A stretch of DNA of 19,751 bases from the NCBI GenBank assembly GCA_964352775.1, contig CAYGTK010000055.1, forward strand, positions 1-19,751. The letters run 5' to 3'. This DNA is from CAYGTK01 sp964352775. Its GTDB lineage: Bacteria > Bacteroidota > Bacteroidia > Chitinophagales > CAIOSU01. This document shows, piece after piece, positions 7,006 through 14,711 of this stretch. Positions within the stretch are counted from its first letter, which is position 1. Every line of letters starts with the position of its first letter. The position numbers were made by a program, and so were the translations under genes. Below the pieces are notes generated by a model. The model ran no database searches and had not been told where the DNA came from. It saw only the letters and a program-made list of their open reading frames with translations.

Positions 7006-7551
7006 TTAATTTCTGCAGTCTATAAAGATGATAGGCGTTTCTACGGGAAGGCTGATGTTCCCACTTCTATCTCTTAGGCGCACTTCAAATCGTGCAGTAT
7101 CAATATCGGGATTCTGCCCAACTACACCTCCATCGGGAAAGCATAGCACGTTAGCAAAGGTGATAGTGATGGTGCCTGAAATGGCAGCGGAACTGCCTTT
7201 GGGGGGTATTTCTGGAAGATTGAACGGTACGAAGCAATTGGTCCGCTTATCAATTACGATGATAGAGGTAGTCCCATTAAAGAAACAAGTACTGTCGCAA
7301 TTATCAACGTTAGCTCCAGTACAACTGGTATCGCCATCCTCGTTCAACTGACTTTGCGAGAAGCCTAGATCACCATCACCATCAGTGAACGATACGCGCA
7401 CACTAAAGGTGTCTACTATTTCATCGATGGTATCACGCGAAATACTCAAGAACTCTATCTCTGGCTCAACGGGGTAAGTAGGTGGATCGATACAAGATGA
7501 AACACCTAGAGCTAGTAAAGTGAAAAATAAGAGTAAATTCCGCATATGCAT
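7006..7551 (-). CDS. Putative lipoprotein with cysteine-rich beta domain
   Basis: A 181-residue lipoprotein of unknown function. The signal peptide ends in the lipobox LGVSSC, so C20 would be lipidated. The body contains VSFTDGDGDLGF (53-64), a calcium-binding-like acidic turn common in Bacteroidota surface lipoproteins, and RFEVRLRDRSGN near the end, which suggests an immunoglobulin-like or cadherin-like beta sandwich. Six further cysteines (77, 85, 89, 106, 137, 179) probably form disulfides. Two starts are possible, ATG at 7551 and ATG at 7545, giving MHMRN or MRN; the second looks more like a standard signal peptide. It lies 72 bases downstream of the HEAT-repeat gene on the same strand and ends at the shared terminator. 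Confidence 0.85.
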   Translation of the reverse strand: MHMRNLLLFFTLLALGVSSCIDPPTYPVEPEIEFLSISRDTIDEIVDTFSVRVSFTDGDGDLGFSQSQLNEDGDTSCTGANVDNCDSTCFFNGTTSIIVIDKRTNCFVPFNLPEIPPKGSSAAISGTITITFANVLCFPDGGVVGQNPDIDTARFEVRLRDRSGNISLPVETPIIFIDCRN

Positions 7552-7623
7552 ATAGTCACTACAACTACAATATTAGTGAATTATTGCTTCTGCATTGGTC
7601 ACCATAATGTAAGATAAAAGGGC

Positions 7624-9177
7624 TTATGCTACTTCCGTCAGCTTTTCTACAGCTGCTTTACGGGTGCTTACTTCTTCTGCTTCAATGGCTAATCGCTTAA
7701 GAGCATCTTTGCCACTTATGCGACCAATGGCATTTTTACGAAGAGAAGTATGTTGTGTATCCAAAGCAAAAGTTACCAATACATTCTCGTCTTCAATTCG
7801 GCGTATAGCCATTAATGCTAGCTCAGCGTCATCGGTTTTCAAAGCTAAGTCGCCCAATAATTGCGGCTGACGGATCTTCCAGAAAGCTTGGTTCTTTAAT
7901 TCCGCATCTTGAATAGTTGGCAGTAAGTCGTAACATACTTTCTCATCCCCAATTCGCGAAAGTATCATTTCTTTCATCTCCGTAGAACCTTCCATTTCCC
8001 AAAGCTCCAATAAGTCGCGGTCGCTTTCCATGCGGGCAATTATCCAGCTGCGTAGCTCGCTGAATGCTGGTAGTGCGTATCTGTCTTTCAATAAACTAGT
8101 ACTAGTGGTTTTGTGCAATACCACGCGCAATACTTCCGCATCATCGCATTTGCTCACTAACTCGTTTATGCTATTATTGCTGTTCAATCGCCATGCCGCT
8201 GAACGACGAACCACTTTGTCAGGATCATCCAATGCAATAGTTAATAGAATACCTTCATCCTCCACCTTTTCTAAAGCGGCTAGGCGCACTTTACGTTCTT
8301 TAGCGTGTAGTGCTACATCTTCTACTATGTGTCCGTTTCCGTTTATCGGCTTGGTTTCTACTGCTACGTTCATGGTATTTGCTGTTTTCGGGTTGTCAGT
8401 ATTATCTTTCTTCGGTTCGACTTTAACAACATCATCGTCATTGCTAAGCTCTATCCGAAGGGTCTTGTATTCTCTTTTTATCGGCGCTTGCTCTTCGGTA
8501 GATCCCTCTGTAGCCTTAGGCATAAAGGCCGAGTTCTCTTTTACATTAGGGTCATTCATCTGTATCCTGGCTGCATTCCGCACATGTTCACTCTCCTCGT
8601 TATCACGTATCATTTGTAAGAACATCGGGTCGTGTACTTTGTACACAGCTGCTCGTCTTACCTCCTCACTCTCATCGTTCTCGGCTAACCGTTTAATTAC
8701 GGTTTGGTCAGTTAAATGCTGCAGTGCAGCAAGGCGAACCTCCATAGCGGGGTTCATCTCAATAATGGTGATCAGATCATCATTATTCCTTAACAACTTG
8801 GCTGCTTCAGCACGATTAAATTTGTCATCGTCCGTCATTGCAACGTGACGAATTAGGCTTTTGTCTACCAGTTTTTTTATGGCGAAACCTCTGGCGTAAT
8901 TGCTTTGGGCATATAGAGCCACTATTTCTAAATAGGGCTGGTAAGTTTCTTTTTCAATTACATCCAGATCGATATGTAACTTTTCGTATAGGTCTTCACG
9001 GAGTTCCTCTGCCTCAATACGGGAGATAGCCGCTAGCCGAACGTAGATGTTCTCATCCTTTTCAGCCACTTTACGCAATACAGTAACATCTGTATGCTCC
9101 AATACAGCTTCCAATCGCTGCTTGGGGTCGCTCACTTTCCAAACGGGGCTAAAAATGTCTACTAGGGCCATAGGCAT
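7624..9177 (-). CDS. HEAT-repeat protein with a split repeat array
   Basis: A 517-residue, probably cytosolic alpha-solenoid scaffold of unknown partner. Short degenerate HEAT-like units recur throughout, each with a pattern like L..A..DE...VR.AA...: NIYVRLAAISRI (43-54), MEVRLAALQHL (145-155), EEVRRAAVYKV (171-181), EHVRNAARIQM (197-207), RKVRLAALEKV (295-305) and DKVVRRSAAWRL (320-331), with more to the C terminus. A polar linker of about 75 residues (roughly 210-285, containing STEEQAPIKREYK and DNTDNPKTANT) separates two blocks of repeats. No signal peptide, membrane segment or catalytic motif is seen. Start ATG is at 9177, with a second in-frame ATG at 9171. Such proteins usually bind other proteins; function cannot be inferred from neighbours. 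Confidence 0.88.
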   Translation of the reverse strand: MPMALVDIFSPVWKVSDPKQRLEAVLEHTDVTVLRKVAEKDENIYVRLAAISRIEAEELREDLYEKLHIDLDVIEKETYQPYLEIVALYAQSNYARGFAIKKLVDKSLIRHVAMTDDDKFNRAEAAKLLRNNDDLITIIEMNPAMEVRLAALQHLTDQTVIKRLAENDESEEVRRAAVYKVHDPMFLQMIRDNEESEHVRNAARIQMNDPNVKENSAFMPKATEGSTEEQAPIKREYKTLRIELSNDDDVVKVEPKKDNTDNPKTANTMNVAVETKPINGNGHIVEDVALHAKERKVRLAALEKVEDEGILLTIALDDPDKVVRRSAAWRLNSNNSINELVSKCDDAEVLRVVLHKTTSTSLLKDRYALPAFSELRSWIIARMESDRDLLELWEMEGSTEMKEMILSRIGDEKVCYDLLPTIQDAELKNQAFWKIRQPQLLGDLALKTDDAELALMAIRRIEDENVLVTFALDTQHTSLRKNAIGRISGKDALKRLAIEAEEVSTRKAAVEKLTEVA

Positions 9178-9309
9178 GCTTTATAGTTCTTCGAAAATAA
9201 CGCTGCCTAGGCTGGAATAATATTACAGTTATGCCCCACTTATTAAGGGGTTGTCTACTTTCATGTATTAATTTTCACAACTCAACCACAGGTATAGCGT
9301 ATAAGCCCA

Positions 9310-9317
9310 TATCTTTG
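9310..9317 (+). promoter_or_regulatory. Bacteroidota -7 promoter box for the SPOR-like gene
   Basis: TATCTTTG, an exact TAnnTTTG match, lies 16 bases before the ATG at 9334, implying a leader of only about ten bases. No convincing -33 element is present. Confidence 0.6.
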
Positions 9318-9333
9318 TAACAAACCACCACCC

Positions 9334-9675
9334 ATGAAACTTTTGATAATAGTATGCACTATGTTGGGCTTAAGCTTTGGCGCTTCCGCGCAAGACCAGC
9401 ATTATGTGGCTTTCAGTGTGCAAGTAGCAGCCAGTAAAGTGCCTATTGCTAAAACGCACAAGCTATACACCCAATTTGAAGATTTGAAAGAAGTAGCTGG
9501 CGATGATGGCTATTACCGTTACATGACAGGTAATTTCGAATCGGCCTATGAAGCGGAGAATTACCTGCGCGAAACTGTAAAGCCCACTGGCTATAAAGAT
9601 GCCTATGTAATGGCCAACCATAAGGGTAAGCTAATGACAGTAGATCAGGCTATTGATTTTATTTATAGCGACTAG
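9334..9675 (+). CDS. Small secreted SPOR-like protein
   Basis: A 113-residue exported protein. The signal peptide is about residues 1-20 (LLIIVCTMLGLSFGASAQ). The mature part of about 93 residues matches the SPOR-type fold in order: FSVQVAAS, then YYRYMTGNFESAYEAENYLR, then YKDAYVMANHKGKLM. SPOR domains bind denuded glycan strands of septal peptidoglycan, so a periplasmic peptidoglycan-binding role is likely. It is unusual in being little more than one such domain with no attached enzyme or membrane anchor. It has its own promoter box and faces the hydrolase gene across an 8-base gap. Confidence 0.83.
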   Translation: MKLLIIVCTMLGLSFGASAQDQHYVAFSVQVAASKVPIAKTHKLYTQFEDLKEVAGDDGYYRYMTGNFESAYEAENYLRETVKPTGYKDAYVMANHKGKLMTVDQAIDFIYSD

Positions 9676-9683
9676 TAGCTCCA

Positions 9684-10487
9684 CTAAAGGAAATTACTTA
9701 GCGCCTCTTGAAACTCCTTGGTGCGGTTCAAGAAGTTATGACTGCCCCCTTTTATGGTTATTAATTGATGTGGTGCTTTCAGCTCACTAGCTAACTTTTC
9801 GGCATTTTCATAAGGTATTACCCTATCATTCGTTCCGTGGAACATTAGTATGGGGTTATTGAATTTTTCCAAGTATTTATCAGATCGAAGAGGGTAGCGC
9901 AAAACAAGATCGGCTGGTAGTATGGGGAATCGAGCTTCCGCCAAATATTTCATGCTGTAATAGGGTGTTTCCAATACCAATTTGCCTGGTTTGTTCTTAG
10001 AAGCCACATAGGCAGCAAAACCGCTTCCCATAGATTTCCCATATACTACAACATTACTTTCCTCATATTCTTTTATGGCTTGTTTGTAAATGTTATCGGC
10101 GTCAGTTAGCAATGCTTTTTCGCTCAGTTCACCCGTGCTTTTTCCATAGGTGCGGTAATCGATGTAGAGCACGTCGTAGCCTTTTTGCAGGTACACATCT
10201 AAGTCGCTCATGGTAACAGCGCGGGTCATGTGCCCACCATTTCCGTGTAAGTAGTACAGTAATTTTTCGCCCTTATTAGTAAAGAATACCGCATGGATAT
10301 TTGCACCGTCGTCCATGGTATAGGTTCGTTCTTCAAAGGGCTGTTTGAAGTTCAAATGATAGCCGTGTTCCATCGGCCACGGCATGAACAGAACTTTCTC
10401 TTGAAAGAAAAACAGTCCGATACAAAGTCCTAAATAAGCAATGATGCCTACTCCTAAGAGTAGTTTTAAGATGCGTTTTGTATTCAT
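9684..10487 (-). CDS. Membrane-anchored alpha/beta hydrolase (BEM46/ABHD-like)
   Basis: A serine hydrolase of 267 residues. It has an N-terminal membrane anchor (about 8-28, LKLLLGVGIIAYLGLCIGLF) followed by the VLFMPWP element common in the BEM46/ABHD12-ABHD13-like group. The nucleophile elbow is YGKSMGSG (S152), the oxyanion region YYLHGNGGH (78-86), the acid HGTNDRVIP (D221) and the base GGSHNFL (H250). The substrate is unknown; lipids, esters or peptides are all possible. It is the last of five minus-strand genes and lies 89 bases after the Rof-like gene, so it may have its own promoter, but I see no exact box. Confidence 0.93.
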   Translation of the reverse strand: MNTKRILKLLLGVGIIAYLGLCIGLFFFQEKVLFMPWPMEHGYHLNFKQPFEERTYTMDDGANIHAVFFTNKGEKLLYYLHGNGGHMTRAVTMSDLDVYLQKGYDVLYIDYRTYGKSTGELSEKALLTDADNIYKQAIKEYEESNVVVYGKSMGSGFAAYVASKNKPGKLVLETPYYSMKYLAEARFPILPADLVLRYPLRSDKYLEKFNNPILMFHGTNDRVIPYENAEKLASELKAPHQLITIKGGSHNFLNRTKEFQEALSNFL

Positions 10488-10576
10488 ACAGCTAAGTTAA
10501 GGCTAAGTGCAGTAGTCGCTGAGTTAAAAGATGTGAATTTGGTTGATATGTGAATAGTTAAGGACACCTGTTTACC

Positions 10577-10831
10577 TTAAACACCACAAGTTCCACCTTC
10601 GGTAAAGTCGATGCCTAAGAAGCTGATGATGCGGTCGCCTCGTATTTCCTTGCCATTTTCAAGCAGTAGAAACTCTTCACTATTTCTAGTTATCCAATCG
10701 GTGGGTTTGCCTTCGAATGTATGTTGGTCTCCATCTTTTGAATAGATGATAGTTCCGCTTTTTCGAAGAACTATGGCAGCCTCAATATGGTCGTGCAGGC
10801 TACAGGCGATTGGTGTGTAAGTCGTTCCCAT
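10577..10831 (-). CDS. Rho-binding antiterminator, Rof-like
   Basis: An 84-residue protein resembling Rof (YaeO), which binds the Rho termination factor and blocks its RNA site. The family opening YTPIACSLHDHIEAAI is clear, followed by small beta strands (GTIIYSKDGD) and a middle part with DWITRNSEEFLLLENGKE and IRGDRIISF, all placed as in Rof. The C-terminal GGTCGV is extra. The known inhibition is from Escherichia coli, so activity on a Bacteroidota Rho is an inference. The gene lies 44 bases downstream of the NADAR gene on the same strand. Start is the ATG at 10831. Confidence 0.83.
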   Translation of the reverse strand: MGTTYTPIACSLHDHIEAAIVLRKSGTIIYSKDGDQHTFEGKPTDWITRNSEEFLLLENGKEIRGDRIISFLGIDFTEGGTCGV

Positions 10832-10875
10832 GCCATTATAACTTAAAGCTGACTGGAAAAATTCAATTGGCGGAG

Positions 10876-11322
10876 TTATTGAGCTTCTTCTCTTAATTCG
10901 GCGCGAACGCGTTCTAGTATTTTACCCAACTTATTAAGGCCAGTTCCATCTTGCCCACAGCCCCAGTAGTAGTCACTTCGGGCATTTTCAATTATGGGTA
11001 GCCCTTCGGTGTCTAGCAGCAGCTCTTTTAGTCTATCATGCGTACTTATCTTCTTTTTTACGGCTAAATACATGATGTTGTCCTTCACTTTTTCCCAATC
11101 GGATCGTAAGGGCAATTTTCGTGATCTACCCATATCAGCTACTTGCTTTGGGCTTGGGAAAGCGCGCATTTTCTCCTGTGTTGCCTCGTCTAGAAATTTC
11201 TGTGCTTGAAAGTAGTGTTCTACTGTTGGCCACCACCTGCCATCCATTTCAATTCCATAGGGTGAAAAGTTGGAAAACTCACCATAGGGAGCACCTTGTG
11301 CATAAAAGTATATCGCATCCAT
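10876..11322 (-). CDS. NADAR-family N-glycosidase (YbiA-like)
   Basis: A 148-residue NADAR (NAD and ADP-ribose) protein. Members cleave N-glycosidic bonds in riboflavin precursors, and some remove ADP-ribose from guanine in DNA. Signature blocks are complete and in order: GEFSNFSPYG (14-23), WPTVEHYFQAQKF (31-43, including the conserved E35), LRSDWEKVKDNIM (72-84) and DYYWGCGQDGTGLNKLG (117-133). The length is normal for a single domain. There is no partner toxin such as DarT beside it. It lies 32 bases after the DUF3817 gene and 44 before the Rof-like gene, so it probably shares their transcript. Which substrate it uses cannot be told from sequence alone. Confidence 0.93.
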   Translation of the reverse strand: MDAIYFYAQGAPYGEFSNFSPYGIEMDGRWWPTVEHYFQAQKFLDEATQEKMRAFPSPKQVADMGRSRKLPLRSDWEKVKDNIMYLAVKKKISTHDRLKELLLDTEGLPIIENARSDYYWGCGQDGTGLNKLGKILERVRAELREEAQ

Positions 11323-11354
11323 TTGTTAAAGATAATGCGAGAGGATGAGCTTAT

Positions 11355-11669
11355 CTAGCTACCCTCTTCCATCGGCTTCAATACCTTGGCATCAACATAA
11401 AAGGTGCCGAATGGTATCAGGCTGCTAAGTAGTACTTTCCAAGTGGTTTTGGTGAATTTCCAGCTCATAGAAATGGACACCATAATGGTAAGCAACACAA
11501 AACCAAGGAATAGCACCCCGTGTATAGGGCCAACTATTTGCACCACCTCGGGCATATCCATCATGCGTTTTAGCGGTACACCAATAAAGACAAGGATAAT
11601 GAGCGACATACCCTCAAAAAATCCCAGCAAGCGAAGTCTCCCAAGGGGAGTTGTCAATAATTTACTCAT
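11355..11669 (-). CDS. DUF3817 integral membrane protein
   Basis: A 104-residue inner-membrane protein of the DUF3817 family, whose function is unknown. It opens with the family motif GRLRLLGFFEGMSL (10-23) and has three predicted helices (about 14-33, 43-66, 75-93); VGPIHGVLFLGFV (46-58) at the second helix is also typical. It ends in a short charged tail (KPMEEGS). The gene lies 53 bases downstream of the photolyase gene. The start is ATG at 11669. Confidence 0.85.
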   Translation of the reverse strand: MSKLLTTPLGRLRLLGFFEGMSLIILVFIGVPLKRMMDMPEVVQIVGPIHGVLFLGFVLLTIMVSISMSWKFTKTTWKVLLSSLIPFGTFYVDAKVLKPMEEGS

Positions 11670-11722
11670 GTATGTAAAACGGTTTTTTCGCCACTAAGTT
11701 CTCACCAGTAAACGATGTTTTA

Positions 11723-13177
11723 TCAGCGAACGTGCTTGGCTAATATACGAGCGTTTTCTTGTTTTACTATGGGGTCTTTCTTCATAGCCCACAGTTCTTT
11801 GTTCGCCTTTCGTGAACTGTCTCTTACATCAACTATCGGTTTGGGGTAGTCTTTCCCTAAATGGAAGTTGTACAGTTGTTGTTCTAAAGGGCCAAAAGTC
11901 CAAGGCATGTGAACTAGTTCATCGGGTACATTAGCCAATTCGGGCAGCCATTTTTTAATGAATTGCCCCTTGGGGTCATGCTCTAGCCCTTGCTTTACAG
12001 GGTTGTAGGTTCTTATTGTATTAATGCCAATAGCCCCTGCTTGCATTTGAAATTGTGGATAGTGTATACCAGGTTCAAAGTCTAGAAACTGACGGGCCAA
12101 GTGTATAGCTCCATCGCGCCAATGCAGCCATAGGTTGTGTGTTAAAAAACTTACTAGCATAGCCCTCATTCTGAAATTTAGGTAACCCGTAGCATTTACA
12201 CATCGCATGCAGGCATCTATCATGGGTACGCCAGTATTACCTGTTTTCCAGGCCTCTAGTTTTTTGGCATCGCTTTCCGTTCTTATGCAGTCAAAACCTC
12301 GGTTCATATTCTCAAATTCCATGCGGTCTTCCATCTCAAATTTTTGAATGAAATGGCAGTGCCAGAATAAGCGTGATCGGAAGCTGTTCAAAGCTCGCTT
12401 GAAATCGGAATCGGGATAGATATTTGCCAAACTTTGGTATACCTGTTTCATACTTACAGTGCCCCAAGCCAAGTGCGCCGATAGTCGGCTACAGCTCGCT
12501 CTACTTTCTTGCACTTTGCTTATGTGCTTGTTGTAATTCCTCCCGCGCTCGGTTAAAAAGCTGCGCAGTAGTTCTTGCGCCCTGTGTTCTCCGCCCTTTT
12601 GAAAAACAGGGTCGTTGGTCAATATATTTTCTGGCAAGGCAGTACCTGCTAATTGTTTATACAAGTCATCGTGAAGAGTAACAGGCTTAGCCTTTTCCCA
12701 TTTGGGGTCGTAGCAAGGTGCAGTGTGGGCGGCTATCCATTGCTTGTTCCAACCCTCTCGGTCTTTTAATCCACGGGCCACGCCGTTGGTCTGGTATTCG
12801 TGCCAGGCTATTCCCTTTTCCTTACACCATTTGGCTACGGCCTTATCTCTATCGTAGGTTATCTTTATTCCTGTCTCTTCGTGGCTGTAAATGCTATCAA
12901 TACGGTAGTGTTCACTTAGCTGCTCTAGCACGGGCAGCGCTTCTTGGTGACATCTATATACCTGTAGTCCGAAGTTATTCAGTCTTACATCAAGGCTATC
13001 TAAACACTGTCGAACAAATCGAAAATGTCTAGGTGAGCTGTCGGCGGCATTCATCCAGCTGGGTTCAAAGCAATAGAGTAGCAATATTGGTCGGCCAGCG
13101 CGTATAGCCTCCATAATAGGTCTATGGTCAGTAGAGCGAATATCTCGTTTTAGCCAGATAAGTGAAATTGCCTGCAT
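11723..13177 (-). CDS. phr: DNA photolyase/cryptochrome family flavoprotein
   Basis: A 484-residue photolyase, expected to repair UV pyrimidine dimers with light through FAD. The N-terminal alpha/beta antenna domain (about 1-130) starts with SLIWLKRDIRSTDHRP. The FAD-binding helical domain (about 200-484) has GVPMIDACMRCVNATGYLNF (316-335), HNLWLHWRDG (347-356), GINTIRTYNPVKQG (384-397) and FIKKWLPELANVP (406-418). Compared by eye with E. coli PhrB, the W359 position is kept (W353), but the W382 position is apparently F376 and the W306 position is not Trp. This suggests a different electron path, or a different subclass; I cannot fix the class (CPD, 6-4 or cryptochrome). It heads a five-gene minus-strand cluster. 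An exact TAnnTTTG box lies 90 bases upstream. Confidence 0.94.
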   Translation of the reverse strand: MQAISLIWLKRDIRSTDHRPIMEAIRAGRPILLLYCFEPSWMNAADSSPRHFRFVRQCLDSLDVRLNNFGLQVYRCHQEALPVLEQLSEHYRIDSIYSHEETGIKITYDRDKAVAKWCKEKGIAWHEYQTNGVARGLKDREGWNKQWIAAHTAPCYDPKWEKAKPVTLHDDLYKQLAGTALPENILTNDPVFQKGGEHRAQELLRSFLTERGRNYNKHISKVQESRASCSRLSAHLAWGTVSMKQVYQSLANIYPDSDFKRALNSFRSRLFWHCHFIQKFEMEDRMEFENMNRGFDCIRTESDAKKLEAWKTGNTGVPMIDACMRCVNATGYLNFRMRAMLVSFLTHNLWLHWRDGAIHLARQFLDFEPGIHYPQFQMQAGAIGINTIRTYNPVKQGLEHDPKGQFIKKWLPELANVPDELVHMPWTFGPLEQQLYNFHLGKDYPKPIVDVRDSSRKANKELWAMKKDPIVKQENARILAKHVR

Positions 13178-13267
13178 AGGGAATTAACAGGGGCTTAGCC
13201 AGTATTGTTGAGCTTACTGATATACAGGTGTGTGCTGTGCAGTAGTCCTGCTTTTCGTGTAACTTTA

Positions 13268-13275
13268 CAAAGCTA
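13268..13275 (-). promoter_or_regulatory. Bacteroidota -7 promoter box for the photolyase gene
   Basis: On the minus strand this reads TAGCTTTG, an exact TAnnTTTG match, ending 90 bases before the photolyase ATG at 13177. The nearest TTTG further upstream is only about 15 bases away, a little short for a -33 element. Confidence 0.42.
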
Positions 13276-13305
13276 CTCCACTATCAATAGCAAAAAAATA
13301 TTGTT

Positions 13306-14667
13306 ATGTATTCTGATGAGATAAATGCCCTACTAGAAGCTGTAAAAGCATCACCCGATAACTTGCCTTTGCGTAAGCTATTGGCTAAGAAGTTTTTAGA
13401 CAGCGGTAGACCCAATGATGCCGAGATAGAATACCTGCAAGCCATTAAAATGGATAGCAATGATGTAGGATTAAAAATAGGCTTAGCCAAAGCCTTTCAG
13501 CGCCAGAATAAATTCAGCGCGGGCTTGGTGTTATTGGAGGATACTTTGGAATACAACCAAAAAGTACCTGCTGAACTATACCTAGTATATGCGCAACTAC
13601 TATTGGCTAATGATCAAGGCGCGGAGGCGATAGATGCTTATGAAAAGGCACGGTTGATAGACCCATCGCTGCAAGATGATGACTTGGAGGAGGAACTGAA
13701 TAAGTCGGAGACAAGCAAAGCCCGTGAACCCAGAAAAGCTACCCTTGGTGGACCGACCGACTACGATGAAGAGGAAGACGAGGAAGATGCCGAAAAACTT
13801 GCAGAAGTAGAACGACCAAAAATAAACTTTAGCGATATAGGTGGATTGGAGAAACTGAAAGAAGAGATACGCCTAAAGATAATCCACCCGCTTAAGCACC
13901 CAGAAATATATGAGGCTTATGGTAAGAAGATAGGTGGAGGTATATTGATGTATGGCCCACCAGGATGTGGAAAGACTATGATGGCCCGCGCAACAGCGGG
14001 TGAGGTAAATGCCCGTTTCATTAACGTAGGTATAAACGATATACTGGACATGTACATTGGTAATAGCGAGCGCAACTTGCACTCTATATTTCAATTGGCT
14101 AGGCGCTATGCACCATCTGTTCTCTTTTTTGATGAGGTAGATGCCCTTGGTGCCGACCGAACCGATATGCGCCAGCATGGTGGTAGGCATTTGATCAACC
14201 AGTTCTTAAGTGAATTGGATGGGGTGGAATACAGTAATGAAGGTGTATTAATATTGGCCGCTACCAATGCCCCGTGGCACTTAGATCCTGCTTTTAGAAG
14301 GCCAGGTCGTTTCGATAGATTGCTATTTGTTCCACCACCAGACCAAGATTCTCGTGAAGCGATATTCAAAGTACAGTTGGAAGGAAAACCTCAAGAGAAG
14401 ATCAACTACAAAGAGCTAAGTAAAAAGACAGGCGAGTTCTCTGGCGCTGATATTAAGTCGCTGATAGATGTTGCTATAGAGGGCAAGTTAGAGGAGGCTA
14501 TGCGATCAGGTATACCTAGCCCATTAATACAAAAAGACTTGATGCGTGCAGCAAAAAGTGCCATTCCAAGCACTAAAGATTGGTTCTTAAAAGCAAAGAA
14601 CTACGCTCTATATGCTAATGAAAGTGGGCTTTATGATGATGTGCTGCGGTATTTGAAAATGAAGTAG
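13306..14667 (+). CDS. TPR-AAA ATPase (Cdc48/p97-like single AAA domain)
   Basis: A 453-residue ATPase, likely a hexameric protein unfoldase or remodeller. Residues 1-125 are TPR-like helices (LRKLLAKKFLDSGRPNDAEI, later AEAIDAYEKARLIDP), presumably for partner binding. A linker follows with an acidic patch (DYDEEEDEEDAEK, 152-164). The classical AAA domain starts at FSDIGGLEKLKEEI (175-188) and has Walker A GPPGCGKT (217-224), pore-loop MYIG (249-252), Walker B LFFDEVDA (273-280), sensor AATN (318-321) and arginine fingers RRPGRFDR (331-338). There is no protease domain and only one AAA ring, so it is neither FtsH nor Cdc48 itself. The gene lies 44 bases upstream of a TPR membrane protein that is probably its partner. 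Start ATG follows an A/T-rich leader without SD. Confidence 0.96.
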   Translation: MYSDEINALLEAVKASPDNLPLRKLLAKKFLDSGRPNDAEIEYLQAIKMDSNDVGLKIGLAKAFQRQNKFSAGLVLLEDTLEYNQKVPAELYLVYAQLLLANDQGAEAIDAYEKARLIDPSLQDDDLEEELNKSETSKAREPRKATLGGPTDYDEEEDEEDAEKLAEVERPKINFSDIGGLEKLKEEIRLKIIHPLKHPEIYEAYGKKIGGGILMYGPPGCGKTMMARATAGEVNARFINVGINDILDMYIGNSERNLHSIFQLARRYAPSVLFFDEVDALGADRTDMRQHGGRHLINQFLSELDGVEYSNEGVLILAATNAPWHLDPAFRRPGRFDRLLFVPPPDQDSREAIFKVQLEGKPQEKINYKELSKKTGEFSGADIKSLIDVAIEGKLEEAMRSGIPSPLIQKDLMRAAKSAIPSTKDWFLKAKNYALYANESGLYDDVLRYLKMK

Positions 14668-14711
14668 GGTCATTCTAGTATCTTACAAACACCAATGAAT
14701 TTATAGCCAAT

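Noticed and set aside
8030..8848. Long plus-strand open frame (272 codons) inside the HEAT-repeat gene
   Set aside because: It is antisense to clear HEAT-like repeats, and its product is Ser/Leu-rich without any motif; the repeated codon pattern of the true gene keeps the opposite frame open.
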